Part shown: positions 1 to 7,876 of the stretch, one piece after another
Layout of the letters: each line of letters starts with the position of its first letter
Position numbering within the stretch: position 1 is the stretch's first letter
From: JACVRW01 sp963751835
Lineage (GTDB): Bacteria; Actinomycetota; Thermoleophilia; Solirubrobacterales; Thermoleophilaceae
NCBI GenBank assembly: GCA_963751835.1
Contig: CAVVWD010000011.1
Coordinates: 124,001-188,000 of the forward strand
Reading direction: 5' to 3'
DNA: 64,000 bases
Notes under the pieces: generated by a model
What the model was told of the DNA's origin: nothing
The model's database searches: none
The model's input: only the letters and a program-made list of their open reading frames with translations
Program-made: the position numbers and the translations under genes

Positions 1-152
1 TCCATGATCGCGTGGGTCAGGACGTCAGCATCGGAGTAGCCGGAGAGGCCGCGCTCGGCTTCCGGCACCTCGACGCCACCGAGGATGAGCGGCCGCCCGG
101 CCGCGAAGCGGTGCGAGTCGTAGCCGATGCCGGTCCGGACCGCGGCGCTCAT
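1..152 (-). CDS. ispF: 2-C-methyl-D-erythritol 2,4-cyclodiphosphate synthase, N-terminal part
   Basis: Fifty residues of IspF are visible before the window edge. IspF converts CDP-ME 2-phosphate to the cyclic diphosphate in the MEP isoprenoid pathway. The start reads MSAAVRTGIGYDSHRF, carrying the D-x-H metal ligands, followed by LILGGVEVP and YSDADVLTHAI with the third metal-ligand histidine. A Tyr stands where many family members have His (HSD becomes YSD). The ATG overlaps the stop of the preceding PHP gene as ATGA, so the two are translationally coupled. The gene is partial; the C-terminus lies outside the window. Confidence 0.93.
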   Translation of the reverse strand, partial: MSAAVRTGIGYDSHRFAAGRPLILGGVEVPEAERGLSGYSDADVLTHAIM

Positions 153-988
153 CCCAGCGGCTCCAGCCGCCGGGAGCGGCCTTCGAAGACCGCGATCTCC
201 CCGACGCCGAGCTCGTCCAGGAGCTCGAGCGCCCGCCCGTACTCGAACCCGAGCTGCTCGGGCAGGTGCGCGTCGCTCGACAGCGCCACCGGCCGGCCGG
301 CGTCGAGGCACATCTCGAGGAAGGCGGCGGCCGGATAGATCTCCCCGGCCGGCTTCCGCAGCCCTGCCGTAGAGACTTCTACCGCCACGTCCGAATCGGC
401 GATGCCGTCCATTGCGCGCTCGTAGAAGCGGCGCAGGTCGCCGTCCGGCACCGGCACCTCCGGCCCCCAGACCTTCACGAGGTCGGGATGGGCGAGGATG
501 TCGAACATCCCGGTGCGGGCCGCCTCGCCGAGCGTTTCGAAGTAGCGGGCCCAGACCTTGTCCGGGTCGCTCGAGCGCCAGACGTCCCACTCCTCCCAGT
601 CGGGCTCCCCGTGGAGGTCGACCGCCTCGTCCGAGAGGAAGTGGATCGAGCCGACGACGTAGTCCCAGGGCCGCCCCTCGAGCAGGTTCGCCACACGGTC
701 CTCGCGGCCGGGCAGGTAGTCCGCCTCGATGCCGAGCTTGAGTCCCGAATCGCGCACGAAGTCGCAGTACTCGTCGAGGTCGTCCCGCCCCCAGTGGCGG
801 TACCAGGGATGGGTCCAGATCTCGAGCGACTGCACGAAGCGGTGGATGTGCTCGGCCACGCCGAGCTCCTCGATGCCGCGCTCGTCCGCGGACTCCCGGT
901 AGCGGTCGACGTTGGCCTGCGTGAAGTAGCGCTCGGCGGTCGAGCCGTCCTCGTCCGGGCGCAGGTGGACGTGGTAGTCGGTCAGCAC
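149..988 (-). CDS. PHP-domain phosphatase, histidinol-phosphatase (HisJ/HisK) type
   Basis: This 279-residue PHP-family metal-dependent phosphoesterase carries the expected metal motifs in order: HVH at residues 6-8, EADYLPG, VGSIHFL, ILAHPDL and SSDAH near the C-terminus. The family is usually annotated as histidinol phosphatase, the step before histidinol dehydrogenase, but its position between ispD and ispF leaves the substrate open. The start is a GTG that lies inside the end of ispD (7-base overlap), and no better start is visible. It sits in the disA-carD-ispD-php-ispF operon. The fold assignment is firm; the substrate is inferred. Confidence 0.8.
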   Translation of the reverse strand: MLTDYHVHLRPDEDGSTAERYFTQANVDRYRESADERGIEELGVAEHIHRFVQSLEIWTHPWYRHWGRDDLDEYCDFVRDSGLKLGIEADYLPGREDRVANLLEGRPWDYVVGSIHFLSDEAVDLHGEPDWEEWDVWRSSDPDKVWARYFETLGEAARTGMFDILAHPDLVKVWGPEVPVPDGDLRRFYERAMDGIADSDVAVEVSTAGLRKPAGEIYPAAAFLEMCLDAGRPVALSSDAHLPEQLGFEYGRALELLDELGVGEIAVFEGRSRRLEPLG

Positions 989-1614
989 AGGAGCGCCTCG
1001 GCGATCCGCAGATCGGAGGTGCGCGTGATCTTGATGTTCTCGGGCGGCGCCTCCACCACGCGTACCGTGCCGCCCATCTCCTCGACGAGCGAGGCGTCGT
1101 CCGTTGCCGCGGCGAGGGCAGCCGCGTCGCGGGCGAGCGCCCTGCGCAGGACGTCCGCCCGGAAGGCCTGCGGGGTCTGGATGCGCCACAGGGCGGAGCG
1201 GTCGAGCGTGCGCAGCACGCGCCCGTCGGCGGCGGCCTCCTTGACCGTGTCGGTCATGCGCGCCGCCGCGATCGCGCCGTCCACGCCGGGCTCGAGCGCC
1301 GCCACGCAGCGCTCCACCAGCTCGCGGGTCACGAGCGGCCGGGCCGCGTCGTGGACGACCGCGATGGTGGCCTCGGGCGCCGCCTCCAGCGCTTTGCGCA
1401 CCGACGCCGAGCGCGAGTCGCCCCCGCGCACGCGATCCGGGCCCTCGTCCCAGCCCTCCGGTGCCGCGACGATCACGCGCTCGCAGACCGCCTCCAGCAC
1501 CTCGAGGCTCCATTCGACGAGCGGACGGCCGGCGCAAACGACGAACGCCTTGGGCCGGTCGGCACCAAGGCGTTCGCCAGTTCCGCCGGCGGGGACTATC
1601 CCCACGACGGTCAT
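982..1614 (-). CDS. ispD: 2-C-methyl-D-erythritol 4-phosphate cytidylyltransferase
   Basis: IspD transfers CMP to MEP in the non-mevalonate isoprenoid pathway. The 210-residue length is normal. The nucleotide-binding start IVPAGGTGERLGADRPKAF, the VHDAARPLV active-site segment, TPQAF and the C-terminal ENIKIT are all present. It lies 12 bp downstream of carD, an arrangement common in actinobacteria, and is followed with overlap by the PHP gene and then ispF, so both MEP genes share one transcript. Confidence 0.95.
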   Translation of the reverse strand: MTVVGIVPAGGTGERLGADRPKAFVVCAGRPLVEWSLEVLEAVCERVIVAAPEGWDEGPDRVRGGDSRSASVRKALEAAPEATIAVVHDAARPLVTRELVERCVAALEPGVDGAIAAARMTDTVKEAAADGRVLRTLDRSALWRIQTPQAFRADVLRRALARDAAALAAATDDASLVEEMGGTVRVVEAPPENIKITRTSDLRIAEALLC

Positions 1615-1626
1615 GTATGTGTCGTC

Positions 1627-2226
1627 CTAGGCCGTGGCCGCGGCGCCGTTCCGGCTCTCGTGCGCCTCGGCGATCAGCTCCTCGAGATGCGTCTCCGCCT
1701 CGTCCTCCTCCATGTCGAGCGCGTACATCAGCTCGGACGCCAGGATCTTCTTGGCGCGGGTGTACATCTGCTTCTCGCCCGTCGAAAGACCCTTCTCGGT
1801 CTCGCGGATGGCGAGGTTGCGGACGACCTCGGCCAGCTCGAACACGTCCCCGGTCTTGATCTTCTCGCGGTTGTGCTTGAAGCGCCGATTCCAGTTCTTG
1901 GGCATTTGGCTGACGTCGTCGCGGAGGACCGACAGGACCTTCCGTACGTCTTCCTCCCCGATCACGCGCCGTAGCCCCGCCTTGTCGGCGTTGCAGCACG
2001 GGACCATGACGGTCATGTCGTTATGAAGGATCTTGATGGTCAGGTACTCGCGGTTCTCGCCGAGCACCTCCTTCATCTCCTTCTTCAGGACCTTGCCGGC
2101 CCCATGATGGGGATACACGACCTGGTCGCCGATCTCGTACTCGGCCGGCGGCCGCGCGATCTCGAGGTCCTCTACAACAAATTCCTCTTCCAACACTACG
2201 TCGCTGATGGCTTCCCTCCTACTCAT
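1627..2226 (-). CDS. carD: CarD/CdnL-family RNA polymerase-binding regulator
   Basis: This is a 199-residue CarD homologue. The N-terminal CarD/TRCF RNA-polymerase-interaction domain begins with YEIGDQVVYPHHGAGKV after a ~28-residue acidic extension. The C-terminal helical DNA-binding part contains the conserved WNRRFKHN and ELAEVVRNLA segments. In actinobacteria CarD stabilises open promoter complexes, especially at rRNA promoters. It follows disA by 29 bp and precedes ispD by 12 bp in one operon. The N-terminal extension is slightly longer than in mycobacterial CarD. Confidence 0.95.
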   Translation of the reverse strand: MSRREAISDVVLEEEFVVEDLEIARPPAEYEIGDQVVYPHHGAGKVLKKEMKEVLGENREYLTIKILHNDMTVMVPCCNADKAGLRRVIGEEDVRKVLSVLRDDVSQMPKNWNRRFKHNREKIKTGDVFELAEVVRNLAIRETEKGLSTGEKQMYTRAKKILASELMYALDMEEDEAETHLEELIAEAHESRNGAAATA

Positions 2227-2255
2227 ACACGGCGCATCCGGGCGCCGGTTCCTTT

Positions 2256-3365
2256 TCAGGTTTGCAGATACCGGTCCACGAGGTTGATCTCCTGCAGCCG
2301 GCGAAGGCCCTCGCGTATGTCCTTCGCCCGCATGTCACCCACGCCTTCAACGGACTCGAGCTCCGAGTCCGAGGCAGCGAGGATCTCGTCAAGCCCTGAG
2401 AATTCGCTCACAATCGATTGCACGACCATCTTCGGGAGCCTTGGTATGCGCCCGAGGATGCGGTGGCCGCGCGGCGATGCGGGGTGATCCAGGGTGTTCA
2501 GCTTCCGGTCATAGCCGAGAAGCTCGGCCAGGCGGCCGAAATCGAGCAAGTCCTGGTGTGGCAGCCTGGCAAGCGAGTCCAGCACGACGGCGAACCCCTC
2601 CTCCGAGGGCTCGCCGATGTAGTCACGCACGAGCGCGGACTTGTCGGCGGCCACGCCGACCATGGTCTCCTCGAGCTGCATCTCGATCAGGCGTCCCTCC
2701 GCGCCCAGCTCGACGATGTAGCGCTCGATCTCGACCGCCATGCGCGTGACGAGCTCCGCCCGCTGAAGCACGGTGAGCACGTCGTGCAGCGTGACGCCGC
2801 CCTCGAACTCGAGGGCGGTCAGGCGAGTCGAAACCTGGTCGAGGCGGCTGCGGTACTTGTCGAGGGTGGCGAGCGCCTGATTGGCCTTGGCGAGCACCAC
2901 GGGGATGTCCTCGAGGATGTACTTGGCGCCGTCGAGGTAGAGCGAGACCACGCTTCGGCTCGCCGAGATGGCGATGACGAGAGCGTCGGTCTGCTTCGAG
3001 ACACGCTCCGCCGTGCGGTGCCGGGTGCCCGTCTCGAGCGAGAGGATCGTCGGGTCGGGCATCAGCTGCACGTTGGCCCAGAGGATCTTCGTGCCGTTTG
3101 AGGCAAGCACAATCGCTCCGTCCATTTTTGCGAGCTGGTACAGCAAAGCCGGGGTGTAGTCCACATCGAGCTTCACCCCGCCTGACAGCAGGAACGAGAG
3201 CTCCTCCGACTCCCCGATGCAGATCAGGGCGCCTGTCCTGCCCTGGACGACGTTGTCTAGCCCCTCCCGCACCGCGGTGCCCGGGGCCACCATCTCCAGG
3301 GCCCGGACGAGCCTCGGTTCCTGCCGCGCCTCGAGCTCTGCAGCGTCGTCTCCGGCGTACGGCAT
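2256..3365 (-). CDS. disA: DNA integrity scanning diadenylate cyclase DisA
   Basis: DisA makes c-di-AMP from two ATP and senses branched DNA. The N-terminal DAC domain shows the DGA motif near residue 82 and the RHR motif (GTRHRTAER) near residue 115. A helical linker follows, and the C-terminal helix-hairpin-helix domain is seen in ESVEGVGDMRAKDIREGL. I use the ATG at 3365 (369 residues); an upstream in-frame TTG at 3374 is possible. A TAGAAT-like -10 hexamer sits about 9 bases before this ATG, so the transcript may be almost leaderless. It is the first gene of the disA-carD-ispD-php-ispF operon. Confidence 0.94.
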   Translation of the reverse strand: MPYAGDDAAELEARQEPRLVRALEMVAPGTAVREGLDNVVQGRTGALICIGESEELSFLLSGGVKLDVDYTPALLYQLAKMDGAIVLASNGTKILWANVQLMPDPTILSLETGTRHRTAERVSKQTDALVIAISASRSVVSLYLDGAKYILEDIPVVLAKANQALATLDKYRSRLDQVSTRLTALEFEGGVTLHDVLTVLQRAELVTRMAVEIERYIVELGAEGRLIEMQLEETMVGVAADKSALVRDYIGEPSEEGFAVVLDSLARLPHQDLLDFGRLAELLGYDRKLNTLDHPASPRGHRILGRIPRLPKMVVQSIVSEFSGLDEILAASDSELESVEGVGDMRAKDIREGLRRLQEINLVDRYLQT

Positions 3366-3426
3366 CGAGGCCAATTCTACGTGAATCAGGTTGATACCAC
3401 GTTATTTACCCGGCTTTGCAGGCAAA

Positions 3427-4746
3427 TCACGGCCCGCTGGAGCCAGGGATCCAGCTGGTTCCCGCGAGCGGCACACGGGCCATCGCGGCCGCCTCGAGCG
3501 TGAGCGCTACGAGGTCCTCCGGCTCGAGGTTGTGGAGGTGCGACTTGCCGCAGCCACGCGCCAGCGTCTGTGCCTCGAGCACCATCGTGCGCAGGTAATT
3601 GGCGAGCCTGCGGCCCCCGAGCTCGGGATCGAAATGGGCGGCGAGCTCGTCGTCCTGGGTCGAGATCCCGGCGGGGTCGCGGCCCTCGTGCCAGTCGTCG
3701 TAGAAGCCCGCGGCGCTGCCGATCTCGGCGTACCCCTCGTCGTGCTCGGGCGAGTTGTCACCGAGCGCGATGATGGCGGCAACGCCGATCGACACCGCGT
3801 CGGCCCCGAGCGCAAGTGCCTTGGCCACGTCGGCCCCGCTCCTGATCCCGCCGGACACGACCAGCTGGACCTTGCGGTGGACACCGAGCTCGAGCAGTGC
3901 GTCGACCGCCGGCCGGATCGCGGCGAGAGTGGGAATCCCCACGTGCTCGATGAACACCTCCTGGGTGGCGGCGGTGCCGCCCTGCATGCCGTCGAGAACG
4001 ACCACGTCGGCGCCCGCCTTGACCGCCAGCGCGGTGTCGTAGTAGGGGCGCGTGGCGCCCACCTTGATGAAGATGGGCTTCTCCCAGTCCGTGATCTCGC
4101 GCAGCTCGCCGATCTTGATCTCGAGGTCGTCGGGGCCGGTCCAGTCGGGGTGCCGGCACGCGCTCCGCTGGTCGATCCCCTTGGGGAGGTCGCGCATCTC
4201 GGCCACCCGGTCCGAGATCTTCTGGCCGAGCAGCATGCCGCCGCCGCCCGGCTTCGCGCCCTGCCCGACCACGACCTCGATCGCATCGGCCTTGCGCAGG
4301 TCGTCGGGGTTCATCCCGTAGCGGGAGGGGAGCAGCTGATAGACGAGCAGGTCCGAGTGGCCGCGCTCCTCGGGAGTCATGCCGCCGTCACCGGTGGTTG
4401 TGCTCGTCCCGACCGCGCTGGCGCCGCGACCCAGCGCCTCCTTGGCGGCCGCCGAAAGCGCTCCGAAGCTCATCCCCGCGATCGTGATCGGGATCTTCAG
4501 CTGGAGCGGCCGCTTGGCGTGGCGGTCGCCGAGGACGACGTCCGTGTCGCAGCGCTCGCGATAGCCCTCGAGCGGATAGCGCGACATGCTCGCGCCGAGG
4601 AAGAGGAGATCGTCGAAGTGCGGCACGTGCCGCTTGGCGCCGAAGCCTCGGATGTCGTAGATCCCCTCGCGCGCCGCGCGCTGGATCTCGTGGATCGTGC
4701 GGCGGTCGAAGAGGGCCGACTCGCGGAGGGAGGGCGCGACGTTCAT
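3427..4746 (-). CDS. FMN-domain glutamate-synthase-like protein (GlxD/MgsC type) lacking the Fe-S cysteines
   Basis: This 439-residue protein matches the central FMN/synthase domain of glutamate synthase as a stand-alone subunit. It keeps MSFGALS (substrate loop), GGGGMLLGQKIS, the VVSGGIRSGADVAKALALGADAV phosphate-binding region and the C-terminal ARGCGKSHLHNLEPEDL. The segment that normally holds the 3Fe-4S cysteines reads FYDDWHEGRDPAGI (residues 348-361), so all three ligands are Tyr349, Trp352 and Asp357. The paralogue at 41154-42593 keeps the cysteines. It overlaps the GXGXG subunit gene by one base (TGATG) and is the last gene of a three-gene operon. Reaction unknown; a glutamine/glutamate aminotransfer role is inferred. 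Confidence 0.85.
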   Translation of the reverse strand: MNVAPSLRESALFDRRTIHEIQRAAREGIYDIRGFGAKRHVPHFDDLLFLGASMSRYPLEGYRERCDTDVVLGDRHAKRPLQLKIPITIAGMSFGALSAAAKEALGRGASAVGTSTTTGDGGMTPEERGHSDLLVYQLLPSRYGMNPDDLRKADAIEVVVGQGAKPGGGGMLLGQKISDRVAEMRDLPKGIDQRSACRHPDWTGPDDLEIKIGELREITDWEKPIFIKVGATRPYYDTALAVKAGADVVVLDGMQGGTAATQEVFIEHVGIPTLAAIRPAVDALLELGVHRKVQLVVSGGIRSGADVAKALALGADAVSIGVAAIIALGDNSPEHDEGYAEIGSAAGFYDDWHEGRDPAGISTQDDELAAHFDPELGGRRLANYLRTMVLEAQTLARGCGKSHLHNLEPEDLVALTLEAAAMARVPLAGTSWIPGSSGP

Positions 4747-5423
4747 CAGTACTCGCCGGCGTTGTCCACGTCGAAGTTGTAGAGGCGCCGCGCGGAGCCG
4801 TAGCGGCGGAAACCCGTGGGGTCGAGGTCGCCGGCGCCGGCGCGCTCGAGGAGCTCGCCGAGCTCGGCGCGGTGCTCGTCGCGCATCTCCTTCTCGACGC
4901 AGTCCGCCCCCAGGCCGGCCATCTCGCCGCGCACGTAGATCCGTGCCTCGTAGATCGAGTCCCCGAGGGCATCGCCCGCGTCCCCGCACACGACCAGGCG
5001 TCCCCTCTGCGCCATGAAGGCGCTCATGTGGCCGACCGAGCCGCGCACGACGATGTCCACGCCCTTCATCGAGATGCCGCAGCGCGCCGACGCGTCGCCG
5101 TTGACCACCACGAGCCCGCCGCGCCCCGTGGCCCCCGCGGACTGGCTTGCGTTGCCCTCCACCACCACGGTCCCCGACATGATGTTCTCGGCCACCCCCA
5201 CGCCGCAGTTCCCGTTGACCCGGACGGTCGCCTTCTTGTTCATGCCGGCGCAGTAGTAGCCCACGTGGCCCTCGATCTCGACGTCGAGCGGAGCGTCGAT
5301 CCCGACCGCGACCGCGTGTGCGCCCCGTGGGTTGAGGACGCGCCAACGGCCGCTCACGCCCTCGGCGTGGAGCGCCTGGTTCAGTTCACGGAGCGATGTC
5401 GTGGCGAGGTCAACCTCAGTCAC
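4746..5423 (-). CDS. GXGXG-domain glutamate-synthase-like subunit (GlxC/MgsB type)
   Basis: This 225-residue protein corresponds to the C-terminal beta-helix domain of the large glutamate synthase subunit. It shows the repeating Gly pattern (GNCGVGVAENIMSGTVVVEG, then GDASARCGISMKGVDIVV and GDAGDALGDSIYEARIYV) and ends in the family-typical RRLYNFDVDNAGEY. The GTG start at 5423 overlaps the stop of the amidotransferase gene (GTGA). Together with its neighbours it would rebuild a three-subunit synthase. It is the paralogue of 42593-43387. Confidence 0.85.
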   Translation of the reverse strand: MTEVDLATTSLRELNQALHAEGVSGRWRVLNPRGAHAVAVGIDAPLDVEIEGHVGYYCAGMNKKATVRVNGNCGVGVAENIMSGTVVVEGNASQSAGATGRGGLVVVNGDASARCGISMKGVDIVVRGSVGHMSAFMAQRGRLVVCGDAGDALGDSIYEARIYVRGEMAGLGADCVEKEMRDEHRAELGELLERAGAGDLDPTGFRRYGSARRLYNFDVDNAGEY

Positions 5424-6325
5424 GACACCCGGGCCCGCTCCCAGCTGTACACGCGCCCCGGCTCGGGCTCCCACATGCGGGCGTCGTCTGCGCCGGGCAG
5501 CGTCGCGATCGCGCGGTACTCGGAGGCCATCGCAACCCAGCCGTCGGTCTCAGCCATCACGGCCGGTTTGCACGCGATCGGGTCGCGCAGCACGGCGAAG
5601 CCGTCGACCGTGCCGACGGCAAAGGTGTAGAAGCCGTCGAGGTCAGTGAGGCAGCCTTCGAGTGCCTGCTCGAGTGAGGCGCCTTCGCGCATCCTCCAGG
5701 TCAGGTAGCCCGCCGCCACCTCCGAGTCGTTCTCGGTCTGGAACTCGATCCCCTCGGCCCGCAGCCGCTCGCGCAGGCGATTGTGGTTCGACAGCGAGCC
5801 GTTGTGCACGAGGCAGAGGTCGAGCCCGGTCGAGAAGGGGTGCGAGCCGTCGGTGGTGACCTTCGACTCCGTGGCCATGCGCGTGTGGCCGAGCGCGTGG
5901 CTGCCGGAGAGCTCGGCGAACGCGAAGCGCTCGAGGAAGTCCGCGGGGTGGCCCGCCTCCTTGTAGATCTCGATCGCCTCGCCGGCGCTCATCACGCGGA
6001 CCTCCGGATAGCGCTCGTGCAGCCAGGACACGGCGCTCGCGGCGTCGGTGTCGACCGTGACCACGGCGTGGCTCGCTCGCACCTCGGTCGGCCCTGCGCC
6101 GAAGGCCCCGTCCAGGGCGTCGCGAACCCCGGTCCAGTCGTAGCCGCCGGCCGATGCGTGCAGCGTGAGCTTCGCGGAGCCGGCCGGGGCGGGATCACGG
6201 TAGATCGCCACACCCGCGCTATCGGGCCCGCGGTCACCGAGTTGGAGCAGCATTTCCCCCAGATGGTGTCCGAGCGAATCGCTCACGTCCGAGGACTTGC
6301 TGAACAGGCCTGCTATTCCGCACAT
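5420..6325 (-). CDS. Class II glutamine amidotransferase subunit (GlxB/MgsA type)
   Basis: This 301-residue Ntn-type amidotransferase begins MCGIAGLF, so Cys2 is the catalytic nucleophile after Met removal. It continues with GDRGPDSAGVAIYR, LGHTRMATES, HPFSTGLDLCLVHNGSLSNH and TENDSE, the standard glutaminase motifs. It would supply ammonia from glutamine to the FMN subunit encoded two genes downstream. First gene of the glxBCD-like operon, divergent from the type III glutamine-synthetase-like gene; the 174-bp intergenic region carries two inverted repeats that probably regulate both. Confidence 0.87.
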   Translation of the reverse strand: MCGIAGLFSKSSDVSDSLGHHLGEMLLQLGDRGPDSAGVAIYRDPAPAGSAKLTLHASAGGYDWTGVRDALDGAFGAGPTEVRASHAVVTVDTDAASAVSWLHERYPEVRVMSAGEAIEIYKEAGHPADFLERFAFAELSGSHALGHTRMATESKVTTDGSHPFSTGLDLCLVHNGSLSNHNRLRERLRAEGIEFQTENDSEVAAGYLTWRMREGASLEQALEGCLTDLDGFYTFAVGTVDGFAVLRDPIACKPAVMAETDGWVAMASEYRAIATLPGADDARMWEPEPGRVYSWERARVS

Positions 6326-6398
6326 GGTCTGCGAACGAGTCTAGGCAGGCCCCTTCGGGCCTCCCATGGTCCCCCACCAACAATTACCCAGGCAGATA

Positions 6399-6413
6399 TG
6401 TGCGGATCGCACA
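6399..6413. promoter_or_regulatory. Inverted-repeat operator candidate, glxB/glnT intergenic (site 1)
   Basis: TGTGCGGATCGCACA has perfect 6-bp arms (TGTGCG/CGCACA) around GAT. A second copy begins 50 bp downstream and related sites lie between pucR and amt. Position between two divergent genes suggests an activator or repressor site for the nitrogen-scavenging set. The bound protein is not known from sequence. Confidence 0.55.
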
Positions 6414-6448
6414 CCTGTACGGGGTACACACCGCGATGCGACGAAACG

Positions 6449-6463
6449 TGTGCGGGTAGCACA
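6449..6463. promoter_or_regulatory. Inverted-repeat operator candidate, glxB/glnT intergenic (site 2)
   Basis: TGTGCGGGTAGCACA repeats the pattern of the site at 6399 with 5-bp arms. It is followed by ATTGGCCGCC, similar to the ATTGCGGCCCGCC that follows the site at 11951 near amt. It ends 36 bp before the ATG of the glutamine-synthetase-like gene. Confidence 0.5.
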
Positions 6464-6499
6464 TTGGCCGCCACCGGGGGCAGCCTGTACGTTCCCGCC

Positions 6500-7876
6500 A
6501 TGACCGAGCCATTCAGCGCGCCGAGCTCCCGGGAGGACGTCGAGCGCCACCTCCGTGAGAACGACGTGGAGTTCCTGTTCGCGCAGTTCGTGGACATGCA
6601 CGGCAAGCCGAGCGCCAAGCTCGTGCCGGCGCGCCACCTCGACACGCTCCTGAGCGAAGGCGCCGGTTTCGCCGGCTTTGCCGCCGGTGCGATCGGGCAG
6701 CAGCCGAACGACCCGGACATGGCGGCGATGCCGGACATCCGCTCGCTCACGCCGCTGCCCTGGAAACCGAGCGTGGCCCGCTTCGCGTGTGACGTCTACG
6801 TGGAGGGGGAGGAGTGGCCGTACTGCCCGCGGACGATCCTGCGTCGCCAGCTCGACCGGGCGCGCGAGCTCGGCTACGAGTTCATGGTGGGGATGGAGCT
6901 CGAGTACTTCCTCGTCAGGCTCCACGAGGACGGCACGATCGAGCTGGCCGACCGGCTCGACACCCTCGACCAGCCCTGTTACGACATGCGCGCGCTCACG
7001 CGCAACCTCGACTTCATGTCCGAGGTCTCGCGCTACGTGACGCAGCTCGGCTGGAACAACTACGCCAACGACCACGAGGACGCGAACGGCCAGTTCGAGC
7101 AGAACTTCGACTTCGCGGACGCCCTCACGACCTGCGACCGGGCGATCTTCTTCCGCTACATGGTCGAGTCGCTGGCCCAGGAGCGGGGGCTGATCGCGAC
7201 CTTCATGCCGAAGCCGTTCTCGCATCTCACGGGCAACGGCTGCCACTTCCACATGAGCCTCTGGCGCGACGGCGAGAACGCCTTCGAGTGCGATCCCGCC
7301 GACGACGCCCGCGGGATGGGCCTGACGGAGGAGGCCTACAGGTTCATCGGCGGCCTCAAGGCCCATGCCAAGGCGTACATCGCGATCACCGCCCCCACGA
7401 TCAGCTCGTACAAGCGGCTCGTGGTCGGCACGCGGAGCGGCTCGAGCTGGGCGCCGGTCTACGTGAGCTACGGCTACAACAACCGCACGCAGATGCTGCG
7501 CATCCCGGCCGCCGGGCGCGTCGAGGACCGGACCGTCGACGGCTCCTGCAACCCCTACTTGGGCGCGGCGGCCGTTCTGGCCGCGGGCCTCGACGGCATC
7601 GAGCGCGGCCTCGACCCCGGCGAGCCCACCACCGAGCTCAACCTCCACGAGCTCACCGACGAGCGCCGCAAGGAGCTGGGCATCGAGCTGCTACCAGCGA
7701 ACCTGCTCGACGCCACCCGCGAGCTCGAGGGCTGCGAGGTGGTCCGCAAGGCGCTCGGCAACACCGGCCGTGAGGACTACGTCGACTACTTCGTCAAGAC
7801 CAAGCGCGAGGAGTGGGACGACTGGCACAACGGGGTCACGCAGTGGGAGGTGGACCGCTACCTCCAGCTGTTCTGA
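6500..7876 (+). CDS. glnT: Type III glutamine-synthetase-like ligase (GlnT/GMAS family)
   Basis: This 458-residue gamma-glutamyl ligase belongs to the GS type III/GlnT group that includes gamma-glutamylmethylamide synthetase. Visible motifs are MDMHGKPSAK-type beta-grasp residues near the start, GMELEYFL (metal-binding glutamate), GNGCHFHMSL (ATP/metal His), NRTQMLRIPAAGRVEDR and SCNPYL. It is divergent from the glxBCD-like operon, a pairing also known for rhizobial glnT and glx genes. It is clearly distinct from the second ligase at 44310, which lies in the methylamine cluster. Substrate may be ammonia or another amine; not decidable here. The 3' end overlaps the antiporter gene by 41 bp, convergently. 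Confidence 0.82.
   Translation: MTEPFSAPSSREDVERHLRENDVEFLFAQFVDMHGKPSAKLVPARHLDTLLSEGAGFAGFAAGAIGQQPNDPDMAAMPDIRSLTPLPWKPSVARFACDVYVEGEEWPYCPRTILRRQLDRARELGYEFMVGMELEYFLVRLHEDGTIELADRLDTLDQPCYDMRALTRNLDFMSEVSRYVTQLGWNNYANDHEDANGQFEQNFDFADALTTCDRAIFFRYMVESLAQERGLIATFMPKPFSHLTGNGCHFHMSLWRDGENAFECDPADDARGMGLTEEAYRFIGGLKAHAKAYIAITAPTISSYKRLVVGTRSGSSWAPVYVSYGYNNRTQMLRIPAAGRVEDRTVDGSCNPYLGAAAVLAAGLDGIERGLDPGEPTTELNLHELTDERRKELGIELLPANLLDATRELEGCEVVRKALGNTGREDYVDYFVKTKREEWDDWHNGVTQWEVDRYLQLF

Noticed and set aside
149..1999. Very long reading frames antisense or out of frame to real genes (for example opposite ispD/carD, pabBC, tmd and the sox genes)
   Set aside because: The GC-rich codon pattern opens all frames; these products are Arg/Gly/Ala-rich low-complexity sequences without motifs, while the opposite frame holds a clear family match.
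2165..2180. ACAAATTC half-match to the C1 motif inside carD
   Set aside because: It lies within coding sequence, lacks the GTMC half and has no C1 gene nearby.
7836..7876. A shorter antiporter ending before the convergent glutamine-synthetase-like gene
   Set aside because: No earlier in-frame stop exists; the 41-bp convergent overlap is short and both C-termini read normally.
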